Positions 49,413-59,285 of a stretch of 64,000 nucleotides of DNA are shown one piece after another. The stretch's first letter is position 1. The number at the start of each line of letters is the position of its first letter. The notes beneath the pieces are model-generated. The model searched no databases. It saw only the letters and a list, made by a program, of their open reading frames with translations, and was not told the origin of the DNA. The position numbers and the translations under genes were made by a program. Source of the stretch: Zoogloea sp016790385 (GTDB lineage: Bacteria; Pseudomonadota; Gammaproteobacteria; Burkholderiales; Rhodocyclaceae); assembly GCF_041916735.1 (NCBI RefSeq), contig NZ_JAYRYY010000004.1; one strand, written 5' to 3'.

Positions 49413-50708
49413 ATGCCCGCCCCCAAGATCAGCGTGATCGTCCCGGCCTTCAACCACGAAGCCTACGTCGTCGACGCCCTTAACAGCGTCCTGGGCCAGA
49501 GCCTTGGTGACCTGGAACTGATCGTCATCGACGACGCCTCCCGGGACGGCACCTGGGACGCCATCCAGTCGATCCGCGATCCACGCCTGCGCGCCTTGCG
49601 CCACGAACACAACCGGGGCGCCCACGCCACCCTCAACGAAGGCCTGGGCCTGGCCAGCGGCGACTTCCTGGCCATCCTCAACTCCGACGACGCCTTCCAC
49701 CCCGAGCGCTTGGCCCGCATGGTGGCCGCACTGGACAGCGATGCGCGGCTGGCTTTCAGCGGCGTCGATTTCATCGACAGCGACAGCCAACCAGCCCCCG
49801 GTCATGAGCGGGCCCTGGACTACGCCAGCGCGTGTGCCCGCTGCGCCGGCCAGCCCCCGGCCAGCTGGCTGCTCACCAGCAACCTGGCCATCACCACCTC
49901 CAACTTCGTCTTTCCCCGCAGCCTCTTCCAGCGCATCGGCGGCTTCTCCGAGCTGCGCTATACCCACGACTGGGAGTGGGCCCTGCGCGCCAGCACCGAC
50001 ACCCCGCCCTTGTGGCTGCCCGAACCCCTTGTCCGCTACCGGGTCCACCCCAGCAACACCCTGGCCGAAGACGACGTCTGGCGGCACATCCACGAAAACG
50101 CCTACATCCAGACCCTGGCCCTGGGCGGCAGCCTGGACGGCCTGGATGCCGAGGGCGCCTGCACTGCACTGCTCCACAACACCAGCCTACCGCCCCTGGC
50201 CACCCTGTGTTTCGGCATCGCCGCCCGGCGCCTGGCCGATGACACTGCGCTGCGCGCACTCACCCGGCCCGGCCCCGACGGCTGGTTCCTGCGCCAGCTG
50301 GCCCAAGCCACCGGCCTTAACGACGGAGTCTTCCGTTCTGCCCGGCAGCTCGCCGACCAGCAATCCGCCCTTGGCGCGCAGCAATGTCTGATCGACGAAC
50401 GCTGGGCCACCATCCAGCAGATGAGCGGCATCATCGCGGAGCGCGACGCCGCTCTGCAGGCCCAGGCTGAGCTCATCGAAGAGCGTGCCCAGGCCATGGC
50501 CCACATGAGCGCCGAGATCGCCCACCGTGACGAGGCCATCACAGCCCAGGGACGCCTGCTGGAAGAACGCTTCGCGGCGATGGAGGAGATGGGGCGGGAG
50601 ATCCATGCACGCGATCAGATCGTTAGCGAACAGAGCGCAGTGATCGCCAGACTCATGGCGACACCCTGGAATCGTTTGCGGCGTTTCGTCACCAAGCTCA
50701 GGCACTGA
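49413..50708 (+). CDS. GT2 glycosyltransferase with C-terminal coiled coil
   Basis: A 431-residue protein. Residues 4-230 form a GT-A fold: ISVIVPAFNHEAYVVDALNS, LIVIDDASRDGTWDAI, FLAILNSDDAF (DxD-type metal site) and YTHDWEWALRA. The last 130 residues are a long helical coiled coil built of repeats like IAERDAALQAQAELIEERAQ. Such tails often mediate chain-length or membrane complexes. The ATG at 49413 follows GGGATTGAAGCC, only 4 bases after the previous stop. Confidence 0.9.
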   Translation: MPAPKISVIVPAFNHEAYVVDALNSVLGQSLGDLELIVIDDASRDGTWDAIQSIRDPRLRALRHEHNRGAHATLNEGLGLASGDFLAILNSDDAFHPERLARMVAALDSDARLAFSGVDFIDSDSQPAPGHERALDYASACARCAGQPPASWLLTSNLAITTSNFVFPRSLFQRIGGFSELRYTHDWEWALRASTDTPPLWLPEPLVRYRVHPSNTLAEDDVWRHIHENAYIQTLALGGSLDGLDAEGACTALLHNTSLPPLATLCFGIAARRLADDTALRALTRPGPDGWFLRQLAQATGLNDGVFRSARQLADQQSALGAQQCLIDERWATIQQMSGIIAERDAALQAQAELIEERAQAMAHMSAEIAHRDEAITAQGRLLEERFAAMEEMGREIHARDQIVSEQSAVIARLMATPWNRLRRFVTKLRH

Positions 50709-50867
50709 ATTCCTGCGTATCGCATGCTGCGGTGCACGACAAACCTATCCATCAGCGATAGGATACGTGCATCGCCTTGGCCCCACCGTGCCCCAACCAT
50801 GCTTCAAACCGTTATGGCAGCTCGTTAGCACAACCCGGCCTTATACACTACTTCTCCCGCGCACCCC

Positions 50868-51923
50868 ATGAGCCAGCCCTCCAGCCCAACCGACGGCCCC
50901 ACCCCATCGCCATCTGCTCCTATCGCCAGCACGAGCCGACACAGGTCTTCGCTGCTGTCGGTGATCATCCCCTGCTACAACGAAGAGGAAGTCATCGGCG
51001 AGACCATCAAGCGCCTCAACTGCTTCTGCGCGAGCCTGACCGATCTGGATGTGGAACTGATCTTTGTCGATGACGGCAGCCGGGATCGTACCCGTGCCCT
51101 GCTCAAGGGCTTCGCAGCAGAAGATGCGCGCATCAAACTGATCTGCTTCGCCCGGAACTTCGGCCATCAGATTGCGGTGACCGCCGGCATCGACGCCGCC
51201 CATGGCGACGCGGTGGTCCTCATCGATGCCGATCTCCAGGACCCCCCTGAGGTGATCCTGCAAATGGTGGAGAAATGGCGCGAGGGCTACGACGTGGTCT
51301 ACGGCACTCGCACCGAGCGCCCCGGGGAGTCCCGCTTCAAACTGGCCACGGCGCGGGGCTTCTACCGGCTCCTGAACCGGCTGTCGGAAGTGCCGATTCC
51401 CCTCGACACGGGGGATTTCCGGCTCATGAGCCGGGATGTGGTGACCACCTTGAAGGCGATGCCTGAACGGGATCGCTTCGTGCGCGGCATGGTCAGCTGG
51501 GTGGGCTTCAACCAGATCGCCCTGCCCTACCGGCGTGCCGAGCGCTTTGCCGGTGAGAGCAAATATCCCCTGCGCAAAATGATCCGTTTTGCCACCGACG
51601 GCATCCTGTCCTTTTCCAGCAAGCCCCTGCAGATCTCCGTGGCCATGGGCATGACCAGCGCGACGATGGCGATCCTGGGCATCTTCTATGCCCTGGCCAT
51701 GCGCTTGTTCACCGACATCTGGGTCGAAGGCTGGACGGCGCTGATGATCGCAGTGCTCTTCCTGGGCGGCGTTCAACTCATCAGCGTAGGCATTCTCGGC
51801 GAGTACATCGGGCGGATCTACAACGAGATCAAGGGCCGGCCCCTCTACGTGGTGAAGGAATACGTGGGTTTCAAGGCGGAAGGCCCTGCCACCTCCCGCA
51901 GCCCGGTGGTGCAGAGCCTATGA
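50868..51923 (+). CDS. Undecaprenyl-phosphate sugar synthase (GtrB/ArnC-type GT2)
   Basis: A 351-residue GT2 enzyme that loads a sugar onto undecaprenyl phosphate. The GT-A domain has SVIIPCYNEEEVIGETI, LIFVDDGSRDRTRALL, VVLIDADLQDPPEVI and MSRDVVTTLKAMPERDRFVRGM in parts. Two C-terminal membrane helices follow (ISVAMGMTSATMAILGIF, LMIAVLFLGGVQLISVGIL) and the family end YIGRIYNEIKGRPLYVVKE. The donor would feed a membrane GT-C enzyme such as the 54237 gene. Preceded by a 159-base gap with no gene. Coupled to the next gene by ATGA. Confidence 0.93.
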   Translation: MSQPSSPTDGPTPSPSAPIASTSRHRSSLLSVIIPCYNEEEVIGETIKRLNCFCASLTDLDVELIFVDDGSRDRTRALLKGFAAEDARIKLICFARNFGHQIAVTAGIDAAHGDAVVLIDADLQDPPEVILQMVEKWREGYDVVYGTRTERPGESRFKLATARGFYRLLNRLSEVPIPLDTGDFRLMSRDVVTTLKAMPERDRFVRGMVSWVGFNQIALPYRRAERFAGESKYPLRKMIRFATDGILSFSSKPLQISVAMGMTSATMAILGIFYALAMRLFTDIWVEGWTALMIAVLFLGGVQLISVGILGEYIGRIYNEIKGRPLYVVKEYVGFKAEGPATSRSPVVQSL

Positions 51924-52906
51924 ACGCGAGGAAAGCCCTCAAACTGATCTTCGGCATCGGCCTGGCAAGCTTCTTTCTCTGGCTGGTCGTGCGCCAGATC
52001 AGCCCGGCCGAGCTTCGCCAGTCGTTCGCCAGCGCCGACCCCGGCTGGATCACCCTGGCCCTGCTGGCCTTCCTGGCCGGCTATGCCTGCCGGATCGAGC
52101 GCTGGCGCCTGATGCTTGTGCGCTCCAATCCCGAACTGGGCTGGCGCCACTGCGCCGGCCCGCTGCTGGCCAGCGTGGCCGCCAACAATGTGCTGCCTTT
52201 TCGGGCTGGCGACCTGATCCGGGCCTTTGGCTTCAACCGCCGTCTCAAGATCAGCGCCAACACGGCCATCATCACCCTGTTCGCCGAACGCCTTCTCGAC
52301 CTGCTGATGGTGCTGTTGTTCCTGGGGCTGGCGCTGGGGCATTTCGGCGCCGACATAAACCGCCTCGCCGGCATTGGCGGTCTCGCACCAATGGCCGCCG
52401 CGGCGCTCATCCTGGCCATCCTGCTTTTCCCTCGGGTGTTTGCGGCGCCTGGGCGCGCACTTGCCCAGGCGGTCATGCGCATCGCCCCAAAGCTGGGGCA
52501 GAAAGCCCTCGATGAAGTGGACAAAGGTTTGAATACCCTTGAGCTCTTTTCGACGGGCCATACGATGCCCCGGCTGATCCTGTGGTCCTTCCTCGCCTGG
52601 CTGGCCGAAGGCGCCGTGTTCTGGTTCGCAGCCCTTGCCCTGCCCTCCCTCAGCGCACCACTGGCCGGCTGGCTGGCCCTACCCATCGGCACGCTGGCCA
52701 CGCTGATCCCCAGCACGCCCGGCTACATCGGCACCTTCGACTATTTCACCGCCCGCGCGATGACCGAGCTTGGCAACGATGCGGGGGCAGCCACCGCCTT
52801 CGCGCTCCTGGTGCACATCCTGCTGTGGCTCCCGCCCACGCTGATCGGCGGCGTCTACCTCCTCCTGAATCCCACCCGAACCTCGCAAGAAGCCAAGGCA
52901 TCCTGA
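51920..52906 (+). CDS. Flippase-like / LPG-synthase transmembrane-domain protein
   Basis: A 328-residue integral membrane protein of the UPF0104/AglD family with eight or nine helices. Family segments are IERWRLMLV, AANNVLPFRAGDLIRAFGF, TLFAERLLDLLMVLLFLGL and LIPSTPGYIGTFDYFTARAM. It lacks the soluble lysyl-transferase domain of MprF. Genes of this type beside GtrB-like synthases are thought to flip or help transfer lipid-linked sugars. Coupled to the preceding gene by ATGA. Confidence 0.88.
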   Translation: MNARKALKLIFGIGLASFFLWLVVRQISPAELRQSFASADPGWITLALLAFLAGYACRIERWRLMLVRSNPELGWRHCAGPLLASVAANNVLPFRAGDLIRAFGFNRRLKISANTAIITLFAERLLDLLMVLLFLGLALGHFGADINRLAGIGGLAPMAAAALILAILLFPRVFAAPGRALAQAVMRIAPKLGQKALDEVDKGLNTLELFSTGHTMPRLILWSFLAWLAEGAVFWFAALALPSLSAPLAGWLALPIGTLATLIPSTPGYIGTFDYFTARAMTELGNDAGAATAFALLVHILLWLPPTLIGGVYLLLNPTRTSQEAKAS

Positions 52907-52908
52907 CC

Positions 52909-54237
52909 ATGACCCTCAACCACACTAGCCGGGCAACCATTGTCGGTGGCGGCTTCACCGGCCTGACCGCCGCCTACGAACTCGCATCCCGTGGCATTCC
53001 GGTCACCGTGCTCGAAGCGGAAGGCGAGATCGGCGGGCTGGCGGCAGCCTTCGACGTGGGTGGCGAGAAGCTCGACCGCTTCTACCACCACTGGTTCACC
53101 AATGACCTGGAGGTCATGCAGCTGATCAATGAGCTGGGCCTCGACAGTCGGGTCGAGATCAACCCGACCAATACCGGCGTGTATTACGCCAACAACTTCT
53201 TCAAGCTGTCCACGCCCTGGGACCTCCTCAACTTCACGCCCCTGGGGTTCGCCGACCGCATCCGCCTGGGCCTGCTGGCCCTGCGTGCCCGCCGCGTGAG
53301 CGACTGGATGAGCCTGGAGAGCCGGACCGCCCACGAGTGGCTGCGGCAGCTTGGGGGCGACAAGGTCTATCAGGTCGTCTGGCAGCCGCTTCTCAAGGGC
53401 AAGTTCGGCCCGTATGCCGAAGACATCTCCGCCGTCTGGTTCTGGAACAAGCTCAAGTTGCGGGGTGGCAGCCGTGGCAAAGGTGGCGAGGAACGTCTCG
53501 CCTACTTCAAGGGCGGCTTCGTGGCCCTGGCCGAGAAACTCGCCGAGCGCATTCGCGAACTGGGCGGGCGGATCGAGCTCAACGCCCCGGTGTCGACCAT
53601 CGCCCATCGGGAGGGGGAGTGGCATGTGACCACACCCCGCGGCGTGGTGCGTTCGGAAAGGGTCATCGCCACCACAGCACTGCCACTTCTGGCTGACATG
53701 GTCCGGGACTGGGCAAGCGCCGACTACATCCACAGCCTGGAACAGATCCAGTACATCGGCAACGTCTGCCTGGTCCTGGAACTGGATCGTTCCCTCTCCA
53801 AGACCTACTGGCTGAACGTCAACGACCCGAGCTTTCCCTTTGTCGGTGTAATCGAGCACACCAACTTCGAGCGCCCGGAAACCTACGGCGGCAAGCACAT
53901 CGTCTATCTGTCCAAATACCTGCCCCATACCGACGCCCTGTACGCGATGGACGCGGATGCCTTCCTGGACTATGCCCTGCCCTTCCTGAAAACCATGTTC
54001 CCCGCCCTGGAGCGCTCGTGGATCCAGGCCCATCACCTGTGGCGTGCCCGCTGGTCGCAACCGGTTGTCGCCAAACACTACAGTAAGCTCATCCCGGCGG
54101 AAGACGGCCCGGTGGAAGGGCTCCACGTGTGCTCCATGGCCCAGATCTATCCGGAAGACCGGGGCACCAACTACGCCATCCGTGAAGGGCGGCGCATCGG
54201 CAAACGCCTCGCCGGCCTGCTGGGGGAGAAAGCCTGA
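52909..54237 (+). CDS. FAD-dependent oxidoreductase, UGM/amine-oxidase-like
   Basis: A 442-residue flavoprotein. The FAD site is ATIVGGGFTGLTAAYELASRGIPVTVLEAEGEIGGLAA (in parts), followed by FYHHWFTND and the C-terminal FAD motif AQIYPEDRGTNYAIREGRRIGKRL. It resembles proteins annotated as protoporphyrinogen oxidase-like or UDP-galactopyranose-mutase-like in polysaccharide loci. It probably oxidises or isomerises a sugar, possibly lipid-linked. The ATG at 52909 lies two bases after the previous stop; its own stop overlaps the next start (TGATG). Confidence 0.88.
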   Translation: MTLNHTSRATIVGGGFTGLTAAYELASRGIPVTVLEAEGEIGGLAAAFDVGGEKLDRFYHHWFTNDLEVMQLINELGLDSRVEINPTNTGVYYANNFFKLSTPWDLLNFTPLGFADRIRLGLLALRARRVSDWMSLESRTAHEWLRQLGGDKVYQVVWQPLLKGKFGPYAEDISAVWFWNKLKLRGGSRGKGGEERLAYFKGGFVALAEKLAERIRELGGRIELNAPVSTIAHREGEWHVTTPRGVVRSERVIATTALPLLADMVRDWASADYIHSLEQIQYIGNVCLVLELDRSLSKTYWLNVNDPSFPFVGVIEHTNFERPETYGGKHIVYLSKYLPHTDALYAMDADAFLDYALPFLKTMFPALERSWIQAHHLWRARWSQPVVAKHYSKLIPAEDGPVEGLHVCSMAQIYPEDRGTNYAIREGRRIGKRLAGLLGEKA

Positions 54238-55817
54238 TGCCTCCGGGCGAGCTGCCAGTGCCTGGACGTGCGGGGGCAGCCCTGCTCGCCTTCGTGCTCA
54301 GCCTGGGGATCTACCTGGTCGTCATGACCTCGATCCATATGGCTGCGCCGGGCATTGCCCACGCCGAGTACACGCGTGGATCGCCTCCGGCGCAGGACGT
54401 GGTCCGGGGCAAGCTCGTCCAGCGCAGCTACGGGGACGTCCATGTGCGCATCGAGAAACACCGTGGCGGCCCCAAGCCCATTTTCAAGGGCATCGGCTGG
54501 CTGGCCCTGTTCATCGCCTGTTTCATCGCCATTCGCAGGTCACCCGCCCTGAAAGCCTTCCACGCCACGCTTTCCCACAGCCTGAGGCGGATCCACCCCA
54601 TCGAGTTCGCGGGATTCCTTCTGGCGGCCCTCCTCATCTACGGCAAGCCGGGGATCATCGACATGATCCCCCTCGGCGAGGTGATTGGCGGAATCCGGGA
54701 GGGCATCAACTTCTATACGATCAGCACTCTCCAGGGCCAGGACGGGCATCTCCCCATTTTTCCCTACAACCCGCCGGCCTACTTCCTGCTCGGGATCCTT
54801 TCCGAGGCCCACGGGGTGCTCACCTCCCTGGGGCTCCCGCCCCCCCAGCCCCACGCCCTGCTCCAGCTGCTTCTTTTCCTCGTCTATGCGGGCTTGGCCG
54901 CAAACCTGAGCCGCATCGCCACGGATCTGAACCTGCCCCTGCTACGCGGCCGCAAACTTTATTACTTCATCCTGCTGAACCCCCTCGGGCTCTACTACAC
55001 CGTGCTCCTGGGTCAGATCGACCTGATCGCCATCGCTCTGCTGATGGCCGGCCTACACAGGCTCCATGCGCACGGGGCAAGGGGGTCGGCCTTCCTGCTG
55101 CTGCTCGCGGGGCTGACCTTTGCCAAACCCCAGCATCTTCTCGCGCTTCCGGCGCTGCTCCTGCTCGGGATCGGGTTGAGCGATCCCCGGGAGGCCCGCC
55201 GGAACCATCTCTTCGTCACCGCGCTGGCCGTTGCCTGCGTCCTGACCTATCTCGCCTTCACGCTGGCACCGGGCTTCTACACCGCGCTGGGCTCGAACCC
55301 CCAGGCGCCACGACTGGCCTGGTCCACCTGGTGGACCATGCTGTCAGACGCCATCGTCATCAACCGCCCCATCGCTTATGCCCTCATCTCGTCCCTCTTA
55401 CTGGTGTACCTGATGCCGGAGCGGGTCCGCTCCCGACAAGACCTGATCGCCGTTGGAGCCCTCGGCATGGCCTTCACGGTAGCCAGCTTTCAGGCGTCTT
55501 TTGCCCATACCTTCGGGCTCGCCATCTTCCTGTATCCCGCCGTGATCTTTATCTGCCTTGGCTCCACGAGTCTGCTCAAGGCCAGCCTGCTGAGCACGGC
55601 CTCATTGGGACTGGTCGCCGCCTGGGGAACCGGCCCGGTCGGTGACTTCACGGCAGCATTCGGGCTACAGGCCCTGTCATCCCTCCCCGACAGCGTTGTC
55701 GCGGGCATCCGCTACCCTTCACTCATCCACAGCATCGAGACCTCTCTTTACCTCGGTTTCGCACTGCTCTTCATCCTCCAACTTTCCCGAACCCGCACCA
55801 CAACAATGCACGCCTGA
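54237..55817 (+). CDS. Polytopic GT-C-type membrane glycosyltransferase
   Basis: A 526-residue protein with about 11 membrane helices and a large first periplasmic loop (residues 40-85). The segments FPYNPPAYFLLGIL and LLGQIDLIAIALLMAGLHRL match the GT87/DUF2029 pattern (PPxxYxxL and GQID), typical of polyprenyl-phosphate-sugar-dependent transferases. It probably takes its donor from the upstream GtrB-like synthase and adds it to the polysaccharide on the periplasmic side. Distant family member; sugar unknown. Confidence 0.82.
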   Translation: MPPGELPVPGRAGAALLAFVLSLGIYLVVMTSIHMAAPGIAHAEYTRGSPPAQDVVRGKLVQRSYGDVHVRIEKHRGGPKPIFKGIGWLALFIACFIAIRRSPALKAFHATLSHSLRRIHPIEFAGFLLAALLIYGKPGIIDMIPLGEVIGGIREGINFYTISTLQGQDGHLPIFPYNPPAYFLLGILSEAHGVLTSLGLPPPQPHALLQLLLFLVYAGLAANLSRIATDLNLPLLRGRKLYYFILLNPLGLYYTVLLGQIDLIAIALLMAGLHRLHAHGARGSAFLLLLAGLTFAKPQHLLALPALLLLGIGLSDPREARRNHLFVTALAVACVLTYLAFTLAPGFYTALGSNPQAPRLAWSTWWTMLSDAIVINRPIAYALISSLLLVYLMPERVRSRQDLIAVGALGMAFTVASFQASFAHTFGLAIFLYPAVIFICLGSTSLLKASLLSTASLGLVAAWGTGPVGDFTAAFGLQALSSLPDSVVAGIRYPSLIHSIETSLYLGFALLFILQLSRTRTTTMHA

Positions 55818-55960
55818 GCAGTAACAGGGGCCTGGGCAGGCTGACATACCCCACATGGGGCATGCGATAATTGCGGGCTACGCGCACCGGGCCGGTGCGT
55901 AAATTTGCCCGCCGGCCCCGTCGCCTCGAACAATCACGACACGCAAGACCGCACACCCTC

Positions 55961-57175
55961 ATGGCCACTATCGCCTGGCTCATCCCGAGGCTGATCGAAG
56001 GTTCGGGCGGGCATCGGACGATGCTCGAACACGCCCTCGCCCTCGAACAACACGGACACCTCTGCCACCTGTACCTCGAAGGCACCCACACCGATCCCGA
56101 CAAGGGCCGCCAGCTGATCGAGCAGATCTTCGGCTACACCTTCGAGCGGGTGAGCTTCGGCTGGGATGCAATCCAGCCCGCCGACGCCGCCATCGCCACG
56201 ATCTGGTATTCCGCCGCCTTCGTGCGCGACCTGCCCTTCCCGTGCCGCAAGCTGTACTTCGTCCAGGATTACGAAGCCTGCTTCAACCCCATGGGCGATG
56301 CCTTCCTGATGGCGGAGAACTCCTACCGCTACGGGCTCACCCCGGTCACCATCGGGCGCTGGCTGCGCCACGAGCTGGGCGAGCGCTTCGGCGTGCCGGC
56401 CTACCACTTCGACTTCGGCGCCAACCTGGGCATCTACCGCCCCCTGCCCGACGTGCAGAAGGAGCTGGCCGTGTGCTTCATCCACCAGCCCGACAAACCA
56501 CGGCGTTGCAGCCGGCTGGGCCTGGAAGCCCTGGGCATCGTCAAGCACCGCATGCCCGAGGTGAAGATCTACCTCTACGGCTCCCCCGCCCGGGACAAGG
56601 GCAACATCTGGTTTGATCACGAACACCTGGGTCTACTCAACCTCCAGGACTGCAACGCCCTCTACAACCGCAGCGCGGTGGGCCTGTGCCTGAGCGCCTC
56701 CAACCCCTCGCGGATCCCCTTCGAGATGATGGCGGCAGGGCTGCCGGTGGTGGAGATGTGGCGCGAGAACACCCTCTACGACTTCCCTCCCGAAGCGGTC
56801 ACCCTGGCCAACCAGACCCCCGAGTGCATCGCCGAGAGCATCCTGCGCCTGCTCGACCAGCCCGCCACCCGTGCCGCCATGAGCCAGGCCGGCACCCGCT
56901 TCATGGCCGACCGCCCCCTGAGCGTGGAGACCGACCAGTTCCGCGATGCGGTCGAGCAGGTGCTGAAAGGCCACGCCCCCGATGCAGCAGGCATTGAACG
57001 CCTGTACACCGCCGCCGCGGAAACCTCGCAGCACTACGTGGGCACCCTGCCGGCCAGCATCCAGAAGCGCCTGTCCTCACCGCCCAACGCCTACGTCAAC
57101 TCCCTGCCCCCGCGCCTGCGCCGCTTTGTCGGCTGGGGCGCCCGGGTGGCGCGCCGGATGCTCGAGAACCGATAA
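55961..57175 (+). CDS. WsaF-like GT-B glycosyltransferase
   Basis: A 404-residue soluble GT-B enzyme. The N-terminal domain has AWLIPRLIEGSGGHRTMLEHAL and LYFVQDYEACFNPMGD. The C-terminal nucleotide-sugar site has IHQPDKPRRCSRLG, LGLLNLQDCNALYNRSAVGL and the SASNPSRIPFEMMAAGLPVVE Glu region. It resembles rhamnosyltransferases of the WsaF group. The ATG at 55961 starts the conserved domain. A 143-base gap before it carries no gene. The HAD gene follows after 14 bases. Confidence 0.88.
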   Translation: MATIAWLIPRLIEGSGGHRTMLEHALALEQHGHLCHLYLEGTHTDPDKGRQLIEQIFGYTFERVSFGWDAIQPADAAIATIWYSAAFVRDLPFPCRKLYFVQDYEACFNPMGDAFLMAENSYRYGLTPVTIGRWLRHELGERFGVPAYHFDFGANLGIYRPLPDVQKELAVCFIHQPDKPRRCSRLGLEALGIVKHRMPEVKIYLYGSPARDKGNIWFDHEHLGLLNLQDCNALYNRSAVGLCLSASNPSRIPFEMMAAGLPVVEMWRENTLYDFPPEAVTLANQTPECIAESILRLLDQPATRAAMSQAGTRFMADRPLSVETDQFRDAVEQVLKGHAPDAAGIERLYTAAAETSQHYVGTLPASIQKRLSSPPNAYVNSLPPRLRRFVGWGARVARRMLENR

Positions 57176-57189
57176 AGGCCCCCCGCCGC

Positions 57190-59250
57190 ATGTACAAGCT
57201 CAAGACGCTCGATGTCTGGGACACCCTGCTCCGGCGCAAATGCCACCCGGACTTCATCAAGCTCACTGCCGCGCGGCATCTGCAACTGCGTTTCAGCGCA
57301 CACCTGGCCGATGGCTTTGGCGACCACTGGGCGATCTTCCGCGAACGTTGCCAGATCGAGGGCGAGCTGGCCCGCGCCGCCTCCAGGGCCGGCACCGATG
57401 ACGAGTACAGCCTGCACCACGTTCTCGAACACCTGGTGCAGCGGGTCGTCACCGCTCCGGGCGTGGACGCGGCACGGCTGGCCGACGAGCTCGCCACCGC
57501 CGAGTTGGCCCTCGAGAAGGCCAACACCTTCCCCGACCCCCAATGCCGTGAAGTGATCGGCCAGTACCCGGCCGAGCGCACCCTGTTCCTGTCCGACTTC
57601 TACATGCCGGCGGGCATGCTCAACGAACTCCTGCAACACCACGGCCTCGACGACATCGCCGCTGACGGCATCAGCTCCTGCGACATCCGCCTCAACAAGC
57701 GCTCCGGCCAGCTTTTCCGGCACGTCCATGAGGCCTTCGCCGTGGCCCCGGAACATCACGTCCATATCGGCGACAACCGCCACTCCGACGTCACCATCCC
57801 CGGCGCCATCGGCATCACCTCGGTGCACTACCTGCCCGAACAGGCCCACGCCGAACGGGAGCTGCGGGAGAGCCTGTTTGCCGACCGGGCCGCCCTCTTC
57901 GGTCACCTGGAGCGCATCATCGCCGAAGGGCGCCATGACGCCCTCGACGGCCGCCATGGCGATGCCCGGGCCGCCTTCCTGCTCGGCACCCAGGCTGCCC
58001 CCCTGTGGGTGGGTTTCTGTCTGTCGGTCGCCGAGCAGTGCGTCGCTGAAGGGCTCGACCGCCTGTTCTTCTTCACCCGGGAAGGCGAATTCTTCATCCA
58101 GATCTTCGAGCGCCTCTTCCCCCACGGAAAGATCGCCGGCCTGCCCCTGCCCCCCCACGGCATTCTCGAAGTCAGCCGCCTGGCCACCTTCTGCGCCTCC
58201 CTGCGCGAGGTGAGCACCGCCGAGCTGATGCGCATGTGGAATCTCTACAGCACCCAGTCCATGTTCGCCCTGGCCCGCTCCCTGGGCCTCGAACCGGCCG
58301 CGCTGGAAGGGCTGTGCAGCCGGCACGGGCTGCCCATCGGCGAAGAGGTGGTCTACCCCTGGCAGGACGCCCGCGTCCAGGCCCTGTTTGCCGACCCGGA
58401 CTTCCAGCAGCTGATCGAAGGCAAGTCCGCCGGCGACGCCCAGCGCCTCCTCGCCTACATCGAACAGAAGGGGCTTGCCGCCACCGACAGCCGCATCGGC
58501 ATCGTGGACATCGGCTGGCGCGGCACCATCCAGGACAACCTGGCCCACGTCGTGCCCGAGAAGACCCTCTTCGGCCACTACCTGGGCCTGGCCCGGGTAC
58601 TCAACGAACAGCCGGTCAACTGCCGCAAGCACGCCTTCGGCCCCAACCTGAACCAGCACCCCGAGGCCAGCCACCTCCTGGACGCCGTGGCCCCCCTGGA
58701 GATGCTCAGCAACTCCCCCAACGGCAGCGTCGAAGGCTACCGCCTGCTGCCCTCGGGCAAGATCGAAGCCCAGCGCCTGATCGACGAGGAAGAGAACACC
58801 GTCTTCCACAGCTACGTGTCCCACTTCCAGCAGGGCGTGCTCTTCGCCGCCCAGGCCTGGGCCGACTACCTGGACAACCACGCCGTGTCGAGCGCCGAGC
58901 TGCGCCCCCAGGCCCTCGCCATCTGGAACGCCCTCGTCACCCGCACCCCGGGCGAGATGCTCGAGGCCTACACCTCCTTGAGCCACAACGAAGTCTTCGG
59001 CGTCGGCCAGTTCGTGGAGCAAAGCGCCGTCCCCTCCATGGGCGTCCTGCTCCGCTCCCCCTTCATCCGCCGCGACCGCCACAGCCTGATCCAGTACATC
59101 CGCCAATCCCAATGGGCCGCCAGCCTCAAGAAGCGCACCGACCTGAACCCGGTGCACAAGGCCCTGCTCAGCACGGCGGTGTCGGCGGGGAAGGTGTACA
59201 AGTACGTGCGGGTGCGTTGGCAGCATCACCAGGCAAAGCGCGGCAACTAA
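57190..59250 (+). CDS. HAD-like hydrolase with large C-terminal domain
   Basis: A 686-residue protein. Residues 1-230 form a HAD fold: motif I LDVWDT at residues 7-12, motif II TLFLSDFYMP, motif IV HVHIGDNRHSDVTIPGA. Motif I is D-x-W-D-T, so the second Asp of phosphatases is missing. Residues 270-680 form a second domain with LFFFTREGEFFIQIFERL, VSRLATFCASL and IGIVDIGWRGTIQDNL. Proteins with this two-part layout occur in polysaccharide loci. Function unknown. Confidence 0.82.
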   Translation: MYKLKTLDVWDTLLRRKCHPDFIKLTAARHLQLRFSAHLADGFGDHWAIFRERCQIEGELARAASRAGTDDEYSLHHVLEHLVQRVVTAPGVDAARLADELATAELALEKANTFPDPQCREVIGQYPAERTLFLSDFYMPAGMLNELLQHHGLDDIAADGISSCDIRLNKRSGQLFRHVHEAFAVAPEHHVHIGDNRHSDVTIPGAIGITSVHYLPEQAHAERELRESLFADRAALFGHLERIIAEGRHDALDGRHGDARAAFLLGTQAAPLWVGFCLSVAEQCVAEGLDRLFFFTREGEFFIQIFERLFPHGKIAGLPLPPHGILEVSRLATFCASLREVSTAELMRMWNLYSTQSMFALARSLGLEPAALEGLCSRHGLPIGEEVVYPWQDARVQALFADPDFQQLIEGKSAGDAQRLLAYIEQKGLAATDSRIGIVDIGWRGTIQDNLAHVVPEKTLFGHYLGLARVLNEQPVNCRKHAFGPNLNQHPEASHLLDAVAPLEMLSNSPNGSVEGYRLLPSGKIEAQRLIDEEENTVFHSYVSHFQQGVLFAAQAWADYLDNHAVSSAELRPQALAIWNALVTRTPGEMLEAYTSLSHNEVFGVGQFVEQSAVPSMGVLLRSPFIRRDRHSLIQYIRQSQWAASLKKRTDLNPVHKALLSTAVSAGKVYKYVRVRWQHHQAKRGN

Positions 59251-59285
59251 GACAACAAGCCCAACCCTAAGAAATCAGGCACGCC

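Noticed and set aside
50745..50763. Terminator after the coiled-coil glycosyltransferase
   Set aside because: CCTATC/GATAGG stem is only 6 bp and no T-run follows.
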